Shown here: positions 28,701 to 39,586 of the stretch, piece after piece
How positions within the stretch are numbered: position 1 is the first letter of the stretch
Layout of the letters: each line of letters starts with the position of its first letter
Assembly (NCBI GenBank): GCA_023974075.1
Contig: CM043807.1
Location: 6,482,797-6,546,796 of the forward strand
Direction: 5' to 3'
DNA length: 64,000 bases
Source of the DNA: Chaenocephalus aceratus
Taxonomy: Eukaryota > Chordata > Actinopteri > Perciformes > Channichthyidae
Program-made: the position numbers and the translations under genes
Notes under the pieces: generated by a model
What the model was told of the DNA's origin: nothing
Seen by the model: only the letters and a program-made list of their open reading frames with translations
Database searches by the model: none

Positions 28701-29127
28701 ACTCTCTAATAGTCCCTGAAGCTCAATCTATATGAGGATTATGCCTCCTTAACCAAGGAAACCCCAAAATGACAGGCTGATGTGGTGCATGGATAAGGTG
28801 AAAAGAGAGTGTTTCGCTGTGATTACCTGACATGCTCATTTGAACTGGAGTTGAACGGTGTGTCACTCTGCAGAGAAGACGACCATCTAGAGCTGTAGCA
28901 TTGATGGGCTTCTCCAAAGCCTCCCGACCAAGTCCCATTTGAAAGGCCAGTGTTATGTCCAAAAGACTGGCGTCAGAACCAGAGTCAATAAGAACTTCCA
29001 CAGTGTGCATTTTCCCCAAGCAGCTCAGCTGAGCATGGGTTAGGGGTCGAGAGGGCATTTCTAAATTCATCATACGGCTCACCAGCGCCCTCTGGATGAC
29101 TGGTGAGCCCTGTCTTTTACAGGACAA
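25786..29127 (-). pseudogene. pol of the Ty3/sushi element (PR-RT-RNaseH-IN-chromodomain), disrupted
   Basis: Domains in order on the minus strand: aspartic protease with LIDSGSD (active-site DSG at 28978-28986); reverse transcriptase with [10 protein letters not shown] and YLDD catalytic motif (28035-28046); RNase H starting [15 protein letters not shown]; integrase with zinc-binding H…H…CLVC, catalytic Asp in IALDF and SDRG, Glu in NGQAER; a GPY/F-like [10 protein letters not shown] segment; and a C-terminal chromodomain (about 25980-25850) containing [18 protein letters not shown]. The chromodomain marks a chromovirus and is thought to steer integration. Breaks: TGA at 28723-28725, frameshifts near 28700, in the A6 run 27315-27320, near 27047, at 26548, near 26320 and near 26115. 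All frameshifts are single-base. The enzyme set is complete but not translatable as sequenced. Confidence 0.9.
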
Positions 29128-30059
29128 GAGAAGGCAAGATGACCCTGCTGGCCGCAGTAAAGACAGCAGTTGTCCCGCAGGCGGCGCTGACGTTCTGCCT
29201 CGGAGAGCCGGGCCCGCCCCAGCTGCATTGGTTCAGACGAGTTAGAAAATCCTCCTCTCACCTGTTCAGGAGCATGCGCTGACGGGAGAGGCGGAGCCTG
29301 AGGGGCGACGGAGAAAACCCTCTCTCTCCTCCGCTCCCGCAGACGGCAGTCAATGCGGATGGAGAGAGCCACCAGCTCATCTAAATCAGCAGGAAGGTCC
29401 CTAGCTGCCAGCTCGTCTTTAAGGCGATCCGACAGACCGTTGTAGAAGGCATCGAGAAGTGAAGAAGCATTCCAGTTACTCTCGGCGGCTATGGTACGAA
29501 ACTCGATGGAGTAATCGGACACAGATCTCCCTCCTTGCACCAGGTTAAACAGTCCCCGAGCTACCTCTCTTCCGGGTGTGGCGTGATCAAAAACTTTACG
29601 CAGTTCAGCGGAGAATACGCTTACAGACGAGCAGGCAGAGGATTGTCTTTCCCATTCGGCGGTACCCCAGTCTTTAGCTTTGCCCGTGAGAAGAGAGACA
29701 ATATATGCCACCCGGGATCTTTCTGTTGGGAAGGCGGAAGGCTGAAGCTCGAAGGCGAGGGAACATTGGACCAGGAATGGTCTGCACGAACCTGGGGCTC
29801 CAGAGTAGCGTTCGGGAGGAGGCAGGCGTGCATCCGATGCCGGCGGAGTCTGGATTCGAACAGCGGAAGCTGGAGTTAGTTCCGGGCCATGGACCGTTGC
29901 AGGACGGGTCTGAAGATGATCACGGAGATTCACAAAGGTCCGTTCGTAACGAGCGGCCATCTCCTGCATCGCTTCAGCCATGAAGGTAAGCTGCTGCTCG
30001 TGGCGTTGTAACACGATATCGTGTGAAGGCGGTTCTGTCGCTGAGTCGGCTGGATTCAT
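29079..30059 (-). CDS. gag: Gag of the Ty3/sushi element
   Basis: An uninterrupted 326-codon frame starts at ATG 30059 (MNPADSATEPPSHD), only 18 bases from the 5' LTR. It forms the capsid that packages the element RNA in the cytoplasm. Seen: a capsid-like central region (RSRVAYIVSLLTGKAKDWGT, then VSDYSIEFRTIAAE) and a C-terminal CCHC zinc knuckle CLYCGQQGHLAFSC (C-X2-C-X4-H-X4-C) for RNA binding. The start was chosen at Met 30059 rather than the upstream in-frame codons because those lie in the LTR and primer site. The pol frame overlaps its end in the -1 register, implying ribosomal frameshifting; no classical slippery heptamer was identified. Vertebrate domesticated genes such as PEG10 and RTL1 derive from this group. 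Confidence 0.9.
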   Translation of the reverse strand: MNPADSATEPPSHDIVLQRHEQQLTFMAEAMQEMAARYERTFVNLRDHLQTRPATVHGPELTPASAVRIQTPPASDARLPPPERYSGAPGSCRPFLVQCSLAFELQPSAFPTERSRVAYIVSLLTGKAKDWGTAEWERQSSACSSVSVFSAELRKVFDHATPGREVARGLFNLVQGGRSVSDYSIEFRTIAAESNWNASSLLDAFYNGLSDRLKDELAARDLPADLDELVALSIRIDCRLRERRRERVFSVAPQAPPLPSAHAPEQVRGGFSNSSEPMQLGRARLSEAERQRRLRDNCCLYCGQQGHLAFSCPVKDRAHQSSRGRW

Positions 30060-30064
30060 GTTTG

Positions 30065-30074
30065 GCCAGATTGT
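30065..30074 (-). other. Primer-binding site of self-priming type
   Basis: The minus-strand sequence ACAATCTGGC begins two bases after the 5' LTR. Its complement GCCAGATTGT occurs in the LTR (30279-30288) about 32 bases after the TATTTATA box, where RNA synthesis would begin. No tRNA-type TGG primer site is present at the LTR border. This matches the Tf1 arrangement in which the RNA 5' end folds back as primer. Confidence 0.75.
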
Positions 30075-30076
30075 AC

Positions 30077-30486
30077 TGTCACGATCACAGGTACAGATCA
30101 GAACCCAATAGCACGACTCAGATACAACCAGTATAGTAATGTTCAGTTTATTCCAGGTCAAGGACAGGCAGAGTCAAAATCATTAAATCCGTCAGACAGG
30201 CAGGAATCAAAAACTGGGCAGGACAAAACTCGGGACTAGAGCACAACACTCACTGGAGAGCTTGGCGGAAACGACAAGACAATCTGGCAAAGGACAACTG
30301 ATAATGAGGTGGTATAAATACTGTGGAGTGATGAGGGAATGAGTAACAGGTGAGGGGAAGGGCTGAGGAGACCAGGTGACGGAAATGAGCTGATTACAAG
30401 GGCCTGGAGGAAAGCGGGATCTGAAATGACAGGAGAGTTTAGATGAGGCATGAAACAACAATAATAGAAGTGTCTAACTTGTGACA
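30077..30486 (-). repeat. 5' LTR of the Ty3/sushi element, with promoter
   Basis: 410 bp with TGTCAC/GTGACA ends. A TATTTATA promoter box (30313-30320, minus strand) precedes the self-priming motif at 30279-30288. Near-identical to the 3' LTR. Confidence 0.95.
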
Positions 30487-30491
30487 TACAG

Positions 30492-31151
30492 TTTCACAAG
30501 CACCTACTCTTCCATCCTCTACCTCTCTGCACAACCCCTTTTCCTCCCTTTATATGTGAAGGCTCTTACCTGCCTCCTGCCTCTATCTTCCCCTTCCCTG
30601 TCAGCCATCTTGGCTCCAGGCAGCCACCAGGGACCCTGCCCCTCGGGTCAGTTTCCTGCCAGCTGCTGGGTGATTGATGAATCAGAGGTTCCACGGCTTT
30701 TTTCTAGGGGGCCGGTGTGGGGGACAGGCTCCATCTAACACCAAGCAAGCAGAACTAATGGGCATGCTCTGGGGGAAAAGAAGGAGGGGGCGATGTGCGT
30801 TTATATACTGTAGGTGCATATATATATTTTTAAATACTGACAAATGCGAGGCATCAAAAAATGGAGGTACAGAAAAAGATAGATATTATGCAAATGTGAT
30901 AAGGAGGGCATGAATGAGCAAAGAAAGAAAGGTAGAAAGCAGGCAGAGTGGTAACTAAATAGCTACATGGTATAGTGTACGAGGACAGATGGATACACAC
31001 AAATACTTCAGGGAAGAAGGATGAAAACAAGATTATTAGAGAAGGAAAAATAATTGGTGGAAAATCCTACTTTAAACGCTGTGGACTCACTGTATATGCC
31101 AAGGACCAGGCCTAATTACAAATGCTAATTTTCATTTTAGATAAATATTTA
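30492..31151. other. Intronic DNA without recognised features
   Basis: No transposon ends or exons are recognised. A TATATATATTTTTAAATA patch lies near 30820. Confidence 0.35.
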
Positions 31152-31461
31152 CAGTGTCCCCCCCCCCCCCCCCCCGGGGAAGAAAAGCCAAAGGCCCCTT
31201 AACCTATTCGGGTGGTCCACGAATTCGGGTGGTTCCCCCCTCAATAAGATAATACATGCGAGTTCATGGCTACTGTAGACAACGTTGTTGTTGCTCTGTG
31301 TTGCGTTGTTAATGAGTGAAACACACCGGAGTTGAGGATCTGTGGGGTTTATTCTCCCAAAAATATAATTTACAATTTAGGCATTTAGCAGACGCCTTAT
31401 TCCAAAGCGACTTTTTAATTGTGGCGGCCCGCCACAATAAATCAATGTATGGGAAACACTG
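31152..31461. mobile_element. Possible hAT MITE (CAGTGTTTCCCAT end)
   Basis: The right end read on the minus strand is CAGTGTTTCCCATACATTGA, then a GGCGGGCCGCC palindrome, a familiar fish hAT MITE terminus. The left end CAGTGTCCCCC runs into an 18-C homopolymer (31158-31175) and is degraded. No clean 8-bp duplication was found. Confidence 0.5.
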
Positions 31462-31545
31462 ATTTATGGCAAGGGGGTTAAATACCTTTTGCACTTGTTG
31501 TCATGTAACAATGATTGTCTACAAAGAAATAAACTCTGTAATGAT

Positions 31546-31743
31546 CAGCGTTTCCGCCAGGGGGGCGTCTTGCCGTCATTTGACGGCCTTATTCAGCTCG
31601 GGACGCCCTGAACTCGGGCCGATGTGCGAGCGCCGGAGCCTCACAGCGACGATACTGAGGCTCCGTGGTAAACTGTGGTAACATGAAGAGCCGTGTGGGA
31701 GCCGACACAGCCGTCGCTTAAGAGAGCCGCCCCGGAAACACTG
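31546..31743. mobile_element. 198-bp hAT MITE with 8-bp TSD GTAATGAT
   Basis: The left end CAGCGTTTCCGCCAGG and right end (reverse complement) CAGTGTTTCCGGGGCGGC form inverted repeats. GTAATGAT is duplicated exactly at 31538-31545 and 31744-31751. GC-rich interior, no protein. Confidence 0.88.
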
Positions 31744-31751
31744 GTAATGAT

Positions 31752-32991
31752 ACTAGAGAGAATCATTCACGCACATATGTTTCTATCCTTCCCTCTATTA
31801 CCTCCTTCCATGCATCCTCTATTCTTTTTAGCGTTCTCTTACCTGGTGATGTTTCTATTTGTAAACTTCTCTCTACTGTTCTGTCATTGTCTTGTCCTCA
31901 CACCGGGACACAGACTGAATGGCAGGTGTGTGTGTATAATGTGTGTGTGTGTGTGTATGTGTGTGTTTGTGAATCCGTCTACATGTTTCTATGTACACGG
32001 CAATGTGTTTGTGTGGCCTATTCACTTTATATGGGTATGTCCTTGTGTCCAGACAGCACACTTTGTCCTCTCTCGGGAGCCGTCTCTCTGTGTCTGGTCA
32101 ACCTTGTGACATCACACATAAGCAAACCATTAGGACACGTCACATTACAGATGTGCTTCATAAAGGGGGAAGAGGTTTACGTTGCCATGGTGTTACTTTG
32201 AAAGCAGGCTAATTGCCTAGATTTACAAGCAGTCCAACCAGAAATGCAAGTAAGGTGGAACCCATGTACAAACACACTCTGATAATGTTAATTTGATTAT
32301 GTTTGTTAAAGAAGGAATCTCAGCTGCAACAAGATATTGGAAATAGTCCAGATTCAATTGAATTAAAAGGCTTTTTTGCTGATAAATAATACCTCTACAT
32401 TTTAAAATGAATTATTTGGGAATGTTAATCTATTGGCAGCTGCTAGCTTAAAGTTTCTGTTGATGCTGAATATCTGTTTTTGCTAATTGCCAGGTTTTGC
32501 TATTTTTACCTCAGAGGCAGTCACAGAAGAATAAACCTTGAAACACTTATCATACTACCACCATTATCTACATGCTGTGCTATGACATTTACAGAACACA
32601 GATTAAAAACTATAACAGAGAATATATATGGTCATAATCAGAACATCATCATAAAAAGCATCTACAGACGGAGTCGTCTGCTTCTCAGTCACTAAGAAGT
32701 ACTACAGTTTAGAGAGACCAGTTCCCTGAGTTTCAGTTGGTGTTGAAGCTGGTTCCAAACAAATGGAGTAGCATAAATGAAGGCCCTTTGCTCCAGCTCC
32801 GTGTGGACTTTATGGACAGTTAGCAGAAAGAAGTCCTCAGAATGAAGATGACGGGTTCCCCACCCTTTCCTACAGATGTAAATCTGCGAATAAGGCGAAA
32901 GAGCATGAAGATTTATAAATAAGGACGTCCTAATGCTTTTGTCTACAGGTCAGAGCATACAAGCAACAATGGTGCTTCGTGCGTTCGTGGT
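31752..32991. other. Intronic DNA; possible dispersed repeat at about 32650-32940
   Basis: The stretch around AGCATAAATGAAGGCCCTTT (32771) resembles a dispersed repeat that I associate with fish LINE remnants, but no domain confirms it. Otherwise nothing is recognised. Confidence 0.3.
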
Positions 32992-33373
32992 TGTCACGAT
33001 CTGTCTGTGTTTTATTTTTGTCCTGTGTAGATCTGTCTTTTAGGTTTCCTGTTTTAGTTTGAAAAGTGTTCAACCCCTGTCTTGTCTGTTGCTTCCTGTC
33101 TGTGTTCCCTCCTGCCTGATTACCCGATTGTGTTCACCTGGTGCCCCTGTGCTTTCTCCTCCCTCCTCACCTGTGTCTTGTTTGTTTGATTAGTCCTGTG
33201 TGCATTTAGGTTCTGCTTTTTCTGTTAGTCGTTGTGAGATCCTTGTTGTTTTTTGAATGTGTTCACAGGAGAGAGAGAGTTCTGCTCTGTAAGTCTAGTT
33301 GTATCCTTGAAATAAAGGTATTTTTTCAGTTAAACCTGCATTTGCGTCCTGCCTGCTTTGTTCAACCCTGACA
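32992..33373 (+). mobile_element. Probable solo LTR
   Basis: A 382-bp unit begins TGTCACGATCTG and ends CAACCCTGACA, with TG…CA termini as in LTRs. A polyadenylation signal AATAAA (33311-33316) lies about 60 bases before the end. No internal region flanks it. The five bases on either side (GTGGT and GAGGC) do not match cleanly, so the duplication is decayed or the boundary is off. It differs from the LTRs at 25359 and 30077 apart from the terminal TGTCACGATC. Confidence 0.6.
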
Positions 33374-33759
33374 GAGGCAGACAGTATCCATGTAGGCATG
33401 TAGGAGAACTATACTAATGCACACGAATAGATTTCACCCAAAGTAGCAGAACAATTAGCCCCAAAACAGTGGAACGTTTCTATTTTTAATCTGCTAGCTT
33501 GATTGTAAAGATAAGTAATTCAGCAGCAAAGCAAGTCATAAAAAGAGAACGGTTTGTTTGGGGAAGAAGAAGATCCACACTGTATTTTAGAAGCGGGAAA
33601 AGTGTTCTCGCAGGCAGATGAAAAAAAGAAGAGAAAAGTAAAGCAGAGGGAACAAAGCGTGATAATGATGGAGGGATGGATTGCGAGAGCTGGTCAACAT
33701 GCCAGACTCAGCGGGGGATTACTTCACAACACTGGGAGGAAAGTTAATGAGAGTTCACA

Positions 33760-33780
33760 ACACACACACACACACACACA

Positions 33781-33840
<60 letters not shown>

Positions 33841-33845
33841 ACACA
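33760..33845. repeat. (CA)n microsatellite
   Basis: About 85 bp of CA with CCA and GACA breaks. Confidence 0.95.
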
Positions 33846-34888
33846 GTTGAGGCAATCTAAATGATTCAATCAAAAAGTAAAGTTGGCATGCTCTCACTGC
33901 TTTGAACAAGTCACTGGTGTTGACATATAACACACACATGGATAACACTAATGCACAAAACCATACCCAAAGGCATCACACGCGGAGAAAAGTTTGCAAA
34001 GAAAGTCACGTTGGAGAATGGGAAAACAAAGAAAGAACAAACAGGATGTTTGTTATTGAATGGCAGGCTGTGTGTGTGTGTGAGAAACATGCAAAGAGAG
34101 TGTGTCGAGCAGTGTGTGTCTGCCTTTGTGTTTGTATGTTTCTGACACTCCAATATCCATGATCATCCATGGCTCATCACACACTCCCATATAGACATCA
34201 GACACACACTAACACACCCAGCAGGAACATAATGTGTAGTAAGTGATAGCAAGGACACAGTGAAGGAGCTGTACTTTTCACATATGGTTAATGTATAGAC
34301 ATCACATTAAGTATATTTTTATTGATTTGCTATAGTTTTATAATGTAAAAGTTGGTCTCTGTCTATTGGCTTTTCCTCCACTTTATGTTTCTTTAGTTTA
34401 TTTCTTGTTTTCCTACATCTTTACATTTGATCTCTTTCTTTTTGTCACTCACTCCCATTGCCATCCCCTTTCCCCTGTAATGTATCAGATATCAGTTTAA
34501 TGGTTTGAGTAACTGGTTTCAAGGATAGTGTGATTTCATCACTCCACATGCATGTAATTGAATTAAGGCCTTGAGTTGTAATACAAACTACCCCACGTTG
34601 ATGTTCTCTAAAGAAACTGTTGCATCAGGACCTCAAAACTATTTCGTTTTTTTGATAGGGTATAAAAAAGAATACAAATAAAACAGTGAAAATAGTATTT
34701 CTTCACACTGTCACCATGGATTTCCCATTGAGTTCTGAGCCTTTGTGCGTCTTTCCCTTTAGTACAGTCTTTAGTTTTGTGGTGTGGTGTCACATCTGTG
34801 CAATATGTGTTGTGATTGTTGCGTGGCTTTGGATTGTTTTTAGATTGATCTTAAAACCTTCAGTTCAGAATGACCTTACTTAATACTT
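33846..34888. other. Intronic DNA without recognised features
   Basis: AT-rich sequence, no exon or transposon end seen. Confidence 0.35.
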
Positions 34889-34892
34889 TTAA

Positions 34893-35535
34893 AGGTCCCA
34901 TGTCATGGCCATTTCTACTGATCATAATGCCATTGTTGAGGTCTACTAGAATAGATTTACATTGTGCAATGTTCCAAACTCACATGGTTTCTCATACAGC
35001 TGTATAGTATGTGTATTCACTCTCTGTCCTACACGCCTTGTTGGAGCTCCTGCCCCCCCCCCCCCCTCTGTGAGCCCACTGTGCTCTGATTGGTCAGCTC
35101 GCCCACTCTGTTCTGATGAGTCCACCACCGTTAGAGCGAAACATCAGTGATTATGTGTTACAATGGTGTTAGCAACCAGAAAATGACACCAGTAATGACA
35201 AACAGATGAGAATGCTGCGTGGGGTCTGGGTGCCGTGTTGGCGGGATGCTGCGGGGCTCGCTGCTGCGAGGAGCGGACAGTTTGAGCTGGGTTCATTTCC
35301 TGCTTGCTGCGTGGGGTCTGCAAGACGAATGGACGCGGGAAGGGAGGGATGCTGAGGGGGCTGCAGCACCCCCATCGGCGAGGCTCCACTTTGACAAGCT
35401 TCATCAAACCCATCACTAGAGCAGCAGAGCACCAAACCTTCTGCTGGTGTGACTGCTCTAACAAAGTTTTGTATCGAAGTCAACAAGAGATCCTTGTGAA
35501 GTCAAGCAAAATTATTATAAAAGAATGTGGTAGCC
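34893..35535. mobile_element. Truncated TTAA-type MITE, same family as 13373-14137
   Basis: It starts after TTAA (34889-34892) with AGGTCCCATGTCATGGCC and tracks the 13373 copy closely through GTTGAGGTCTACTAGAATAG to about 35110. The right inverted terminus is missing; the sequence is cut by the Harbinger MITE at 35539. A C13 run sits near 35055. The right boundary is approximate. Confidence 0.65.
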
Positions 35536-35538
35536 TTA

Positions 35539-36047
35539 CCCCCTAATCCCACTAGGAGCGTCTGCGCTGCGCTGCGTCGCGCTGCGTCGCGCTGCGTCTG
35601 CGCTGCGCTGCGTCTGCGCTGCGTCTGCGCTGCGTCTGCGCTGCGTCTGCGCTGCGCTGCGTCTGCGCTGCGTCTGCGCTGCGCTGCGGCTGCGCTGCGC
35701 TGCGTCTGCGCTGCGCTGCGGCTGCGCTGCGCTGCGGCTGCGGCGTTTTTAGCGATCGCGGCCACTCTAGTCAATGGGTGCTATTCCACCAGACCCGCTG
35801 CGCCGCGCCTCGAAGCGTCCCAGAAGCTCCTCGCCGCAAGGAATTTCTAAAATATAGGATGAATCAGCGCGGCGCAGCGCTGCGCAGGCAGGAAGTGGAA
35901 CATTCATCCAACAACTGCGAGGCTGCACACACGACGCTCCGCTTCCACAACGTTTTGAAACGCGCCTGGTGGGTTATGACGCAGGAGGAGGTCACAGCGC
36001 GGTGCAGGCGCAGCCGCAGCGCAGACGCTTCCGGTGGGATCAGGGGG
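35539..36047. mobile_element. GC-rich PIF/Harbinger-type MITE with subterminal tandem repeats
   Basis: The left end CCCCCTAATCCCACTAGGAG and right end (reverse complement) CCCCCTGATCCCACCGGAAG continue into identical GCGTCTGCGCTGCG, giving inverted repeats over 30 bp long. The flanking 3-bp duplication is TTA (35536-35538 and 36048-36050), as for PIF/Harbinger. Inside the left end, GCGTCTGCGCTGC units repeat from 35560 to about 35740. Long Arg/Ala/Cys-rich open frames over this region are repeat artefacts. Confidence 0.82.
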
Positions 36048-36050
36048 TTA

Positions 36051-36630
36051 CATGGAGATGTGTATGTCTTTGTTTCAATGTCATTTCTTAGTTTTTCTTA
36101 ACTATTTGTTGCTTTTTCTTGCTCCCTACTCTGTTTCCCTTCCACACACCATACAGTAGGTGTTACTTTAATTGGTGTGTTTTGCTCATATGTACCCTTA
36201 CACAAACATTAAAGTATCATCTGATTATGCTGTCTCTACTGGTGAAGGTGGGAGTTAAATCTCTGCATGGTTTGAGATAGTGAGTTATGTCTTAGATGTG
36301 CGAGTGTGTCTGTGTGTGTTTTTCTTATGGTTAATGATGACCATGTGTGTAGTGTACAGTATGTAACAGGACCACAAGCCATATCCATTGTGTTCCCCAC
36401 AGAGCTAAAAGGGAGAGTGTAGGTGGTGTGTGTGTGTTTGCTTTGTCTTTGATCGGAGAAATACCCACAGCACGCACAGATCAGATTGTCCCTCTTGTCA
36501 CCAAGGTAAAAGAAAACATACCCCCCCCCCACATAATTTAATTAGTGACAGGAGAAGGGGGCTAGGACAGATAATAGTATGCAGGACAGTGGGAAGGTAG
36601 AAAAGGCTTCTAAAATAAAACCAAGCAGCA
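36051..36630. other. Intronic DNA without recognised features
   Basis: No repeat ends or exons recognised; a C10 run is near 36521. Confidence 0.35.
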
Positions 36631-36635
36631 GTAAA

Positions 36636-37135
36636 GTAACTAAGTACATCTACTCAAGTACTGTTCTTACAGTAAGTACAATTTTGAGGGACTTGTACTT
36701 TACTTGAGTATTTTTTAAGTTTTGCTGCTTTGTACCTCTACTTCACTACAATTCAGAGGTACATTGTGTACTTTTACTCCACTACATGTATTTAATACCT
36801 TTAGTTACTTTATAGATGTGGATGAATGATGTGAAATATAATCAAGTGTTGAATCAGACTTTAGTTCCACCTGGAGTAAATCCACAAGCTACCCTGCAGT
36901 ATACAAAGTCATTCAAACTAGCTGCACCTTTACCTTTATCAATCATTATAAAACATATCATATATATTATTCTGAAATGGACCAATCTGCACAATGAGTA
37001 CTTTTACTTTTTGTACTTGAAGTACATTATGATGCTAATACTTTTGTACTTTTACTTAAGTAACATTTTGAAATCAGCACTTTTGCTTGTAGTAGACAAG
37101 TAGAGTATCTGAAGACCATATTATTTGTACTTTGA
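36636..37135 (+). repeat. Dispersed repeat rich in ACTTGAGTA/GTACTTTTACT motifs
   Basis: The sequence is dominated by GTACTTTTACT, TACTTGAGTA and AAGTAACTAAGTACAT motifs and resembles a widespread teleost repeat of probable hAT-MITE origin. An inverted related copy is at about 58440-58868. Ends are not sharply defined. Confidence 0.6.
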
Positions 37136-39274
37136 CTTCAGTAATGGATGGAGCCACACTGCCAACCAGTGTGCAACACATGCTGCACATTCAGCCCCTC
37201 TGGTGCATACAGAGCAGAGCCAGAGAGAGAGATGTGTAGTATACATACTGCACAAGGTACTGTCAGAGATGCTATCACCAGTTATGTTTAGTATGAAATC
37301 ACAACAGGATGATGGTAGTGTGCCGGAGGAATAAATCTAACCAGTCACAGCAGCAGCGGCGGCATGAATGATCAGAGGAGAGTGAGAGAGAGAGCCTGTC
37401 ACATTATATAAACCTGTCTGATAGCGATCAGCTGACAGCATGTGCTACTTCAGGGCTCTGCTTGAACTATCCGGGGCTCCACAGGTTCACATTCTCCTCT
37501 CTCCACCTCCTGTGATCGTATCCTGAAACTCTTTCTAACAGTCCACGTCGGTCTCTCTCACACAGCGCCGCCACATGCTGGTCTGTTTGTGTATTTGTCT
37601 AAATCGAATACTTCCTTATTTATAGGGACCAAATGCTTGTTTCTTCATACACAGATCAATAAACCTTTCACAGTTTTAGAGTGAGGTTTAGGGATAAAAA
37701 GCAGAAATTCAAGTCTTTTAGAAGTTTAATGACACAAGTGATACAGTGCCGTTACAAATAGTAGAATAATAGATAGTAGGTTAGTTGACAGACAACAAAA
37801 GCAAATTGGCAAATTGATTTAAGTTTTTAATCCAGAAGGAAAAATTATTTTACTACAGACCAAACCCACATATTTGTCAATTTGATTTATTAAAAAAGAA
37901 AAGAAAAAGGGTTGGTTTCCCAGTCATAGAGTGACAGAAAGAATGAAAAAGTGAACACAGAGGTTAAAAGGAGACAGAGTGAGGACAGATCCACTGAGGT
38001 TTCAACATTTATTTTGTCCTGATTAATAACCCTGTTAGCCTCTTTAATAGTCCTCCTCAGCTCTTCTCCTCCATCCCTCCTTTCCTGCTCTTTCTCATTG
38101 TGACCCGTCAGCTAAAATGTGCTTTAATAAAATCAAATATGTTAAATACCAACAAAAGATGAGTTGTTAACCTTTATTCTCTGCCCCCACTGCTTATCTT
38201 AATTACTTTTCTTCTTTTCTTTCACTTTCTCCAAGTTCAGTTTGTCTTTTTATAGCTTGTGGGTCGCTATTTCAACAGTGCTACTATGGAAACAGCAGGG
38301 AAGTGGGAGTTAGCAGTTAATCCTGTTTGGGTGTCATGGTGGCATCGCTATGGCACCCAGTAGGAGAGCTACACAGTCTTTCTTGTCTTCAATAAAGATT
38401 TGGCAGGTCAGGGAGCAGGACGCTGGGTTATCACTCAAACCGGAGGTCAGCTTCCACAGGTCCTGAGTCAGCTGATCATGTGACTGATAGAAGATACAGT
38501 ACGAACTCCCGTTCTCCTACACAAACCAGAGATCTGTAGTTGCCATAGTTTCCTACTTTCCATGCTATGTTTGTGTTCCTAAGTAGTTCAAGAAAACTTT
38601 TAGCACACCAGGTATTAACCTGATAATCACTTCATATTTTTGATCATGATACAACAAAATGAAAATGAAGCATATTTTTTGTCTGTTTCCTATTAAGTGT
38701 TCTGTTACATCAAATAAACAGAAAACAAATACTTAAATAAGGAAAGACAAAGAACTGCAGTATATTTTTAAAGCTGCACTATTCAATATTACTGTTAAAC
38801 AATGGATCAAATGTCTGTTATCTGAGGTGTTGCTACACATGACGCTTAATGTCTTTCAGCTCATTGTTGTGACATAGTTTTAACATTCCTCTTTGGATGA
38901 ATTCTCAACACTCTCCTCATCCTTTATCAAACCCAGGCAGATAAAGTGAGTGACTGGCAGAACACGTGTGGAGCATTTAGCACTGAAAAAGCCCCTGACA
39001 CAATGTGTACAGTAGTTTGATAAACATTTTTGAAATCAGGTGTTTATTTGAAATAATACAAGAAAATCTGACAAATGTGGTGCATAGTTCGGTTGTCTTA
39101 GTTTACATGAACATTTCCGCTTTGAAGTACACTTTTATGTGTACACACAAAAGCATGGGTGCTTTACTGAGGGTAATTGTTATTGACTCCAGCTGTCATT
39201 ACAAATAACTCATTCACATATCAGTTACAGTGCTCTTAAAGCTTTGGATTCACATTACTTTCCCTCTTTTTTTC

Positions 39275-39279
<5 letters not shown>
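37136..39279. other. Intronic DNA without recognised features
   Basis: No exon, RNA gene or transposon end recognised. The region around 38000-38300 is non-repetitive and AT-rich. Confidence 0.35.

Positions 39280-39280
<1 letters not shown>

Positions 39281-39327
<47 letters not shown>
39281..39327. repeat. (CA)n microsatellite
   Basis: About 47 bp of CA at the left edge of the GGGGAC repeat. Confidence 0.95.
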
Positions 39328-39330
<3 letters not shown>

Positions 39331-39586
39331 CATGTATACATCACTTCAGGGGACATTACATTGACTTACATGCATTTCCTGGAGACCTATCCTAACCTTA
39401 ACCATAACCACCACATGCCTAACCCTAACCCTTACCCTAACCCTAATCCTAAACCTAACCAAGTCTTCACCCTAAAATTAATGATTCCCCTCATGGGGAC
39501 CTCCAATTTGTCCCCATAAGGGAAGCCAGTCCCCACACGTGACTTTGTAAACAGATTTAGGTCCCCACAAGTATAGTAATGCTAGA

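Larger units (their letters stand above)
25359..30486 (-). mobile_element. Complete Ty3-type LTR retrotransposon, Tf1/sushi group (chromovirus)
   Basis: The 5.13-kb element lies on the minus strand. It has a 410-bp 5' LTR (30077-30486), gag, a short-spaced self-priming PBS, a pol region with protease, reverse transcriptase, RNase H, integrase and chromodomain, a polypurine tract (25778-25787) and a 416-bp 3' LTR (25359-25774). LTRs begin TGTCAC and end GTGACA. The exact 5-bp duplication TACAG flanks it (25354-25358 and 30487-30491), as expected for Ty3 integrase. Gag is in one frame and pol in the -1 frame relative to it. Pol carries one stop and about six single-base frameshifts, so as sequenced it is not autonomous. 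Confidence 0.93.

Noticed and set aside
29079..29127. Classical slippery heptamer for the gag-pol frameshift
   Set aside because: The two frames overlap in the -1 register, but no X-XXY-YYZ heptamer in the gag frame was clear, so no site is claimed.
35502..35850. Arg/Ala/Gln-rich and Cys/Arg-rich frames
   Set aside because: They lie within the GC-rich tandem repeats of a Harbinger MITE and occur on both strands, as expected for repeat translation.
39418..39465. Interstitial telomere from chromosome fusion
   Set aside because: The CCTAAC tract is short, degenerate and part of a dispersed repeat with defined ends, so a fusion relic is unlikely.
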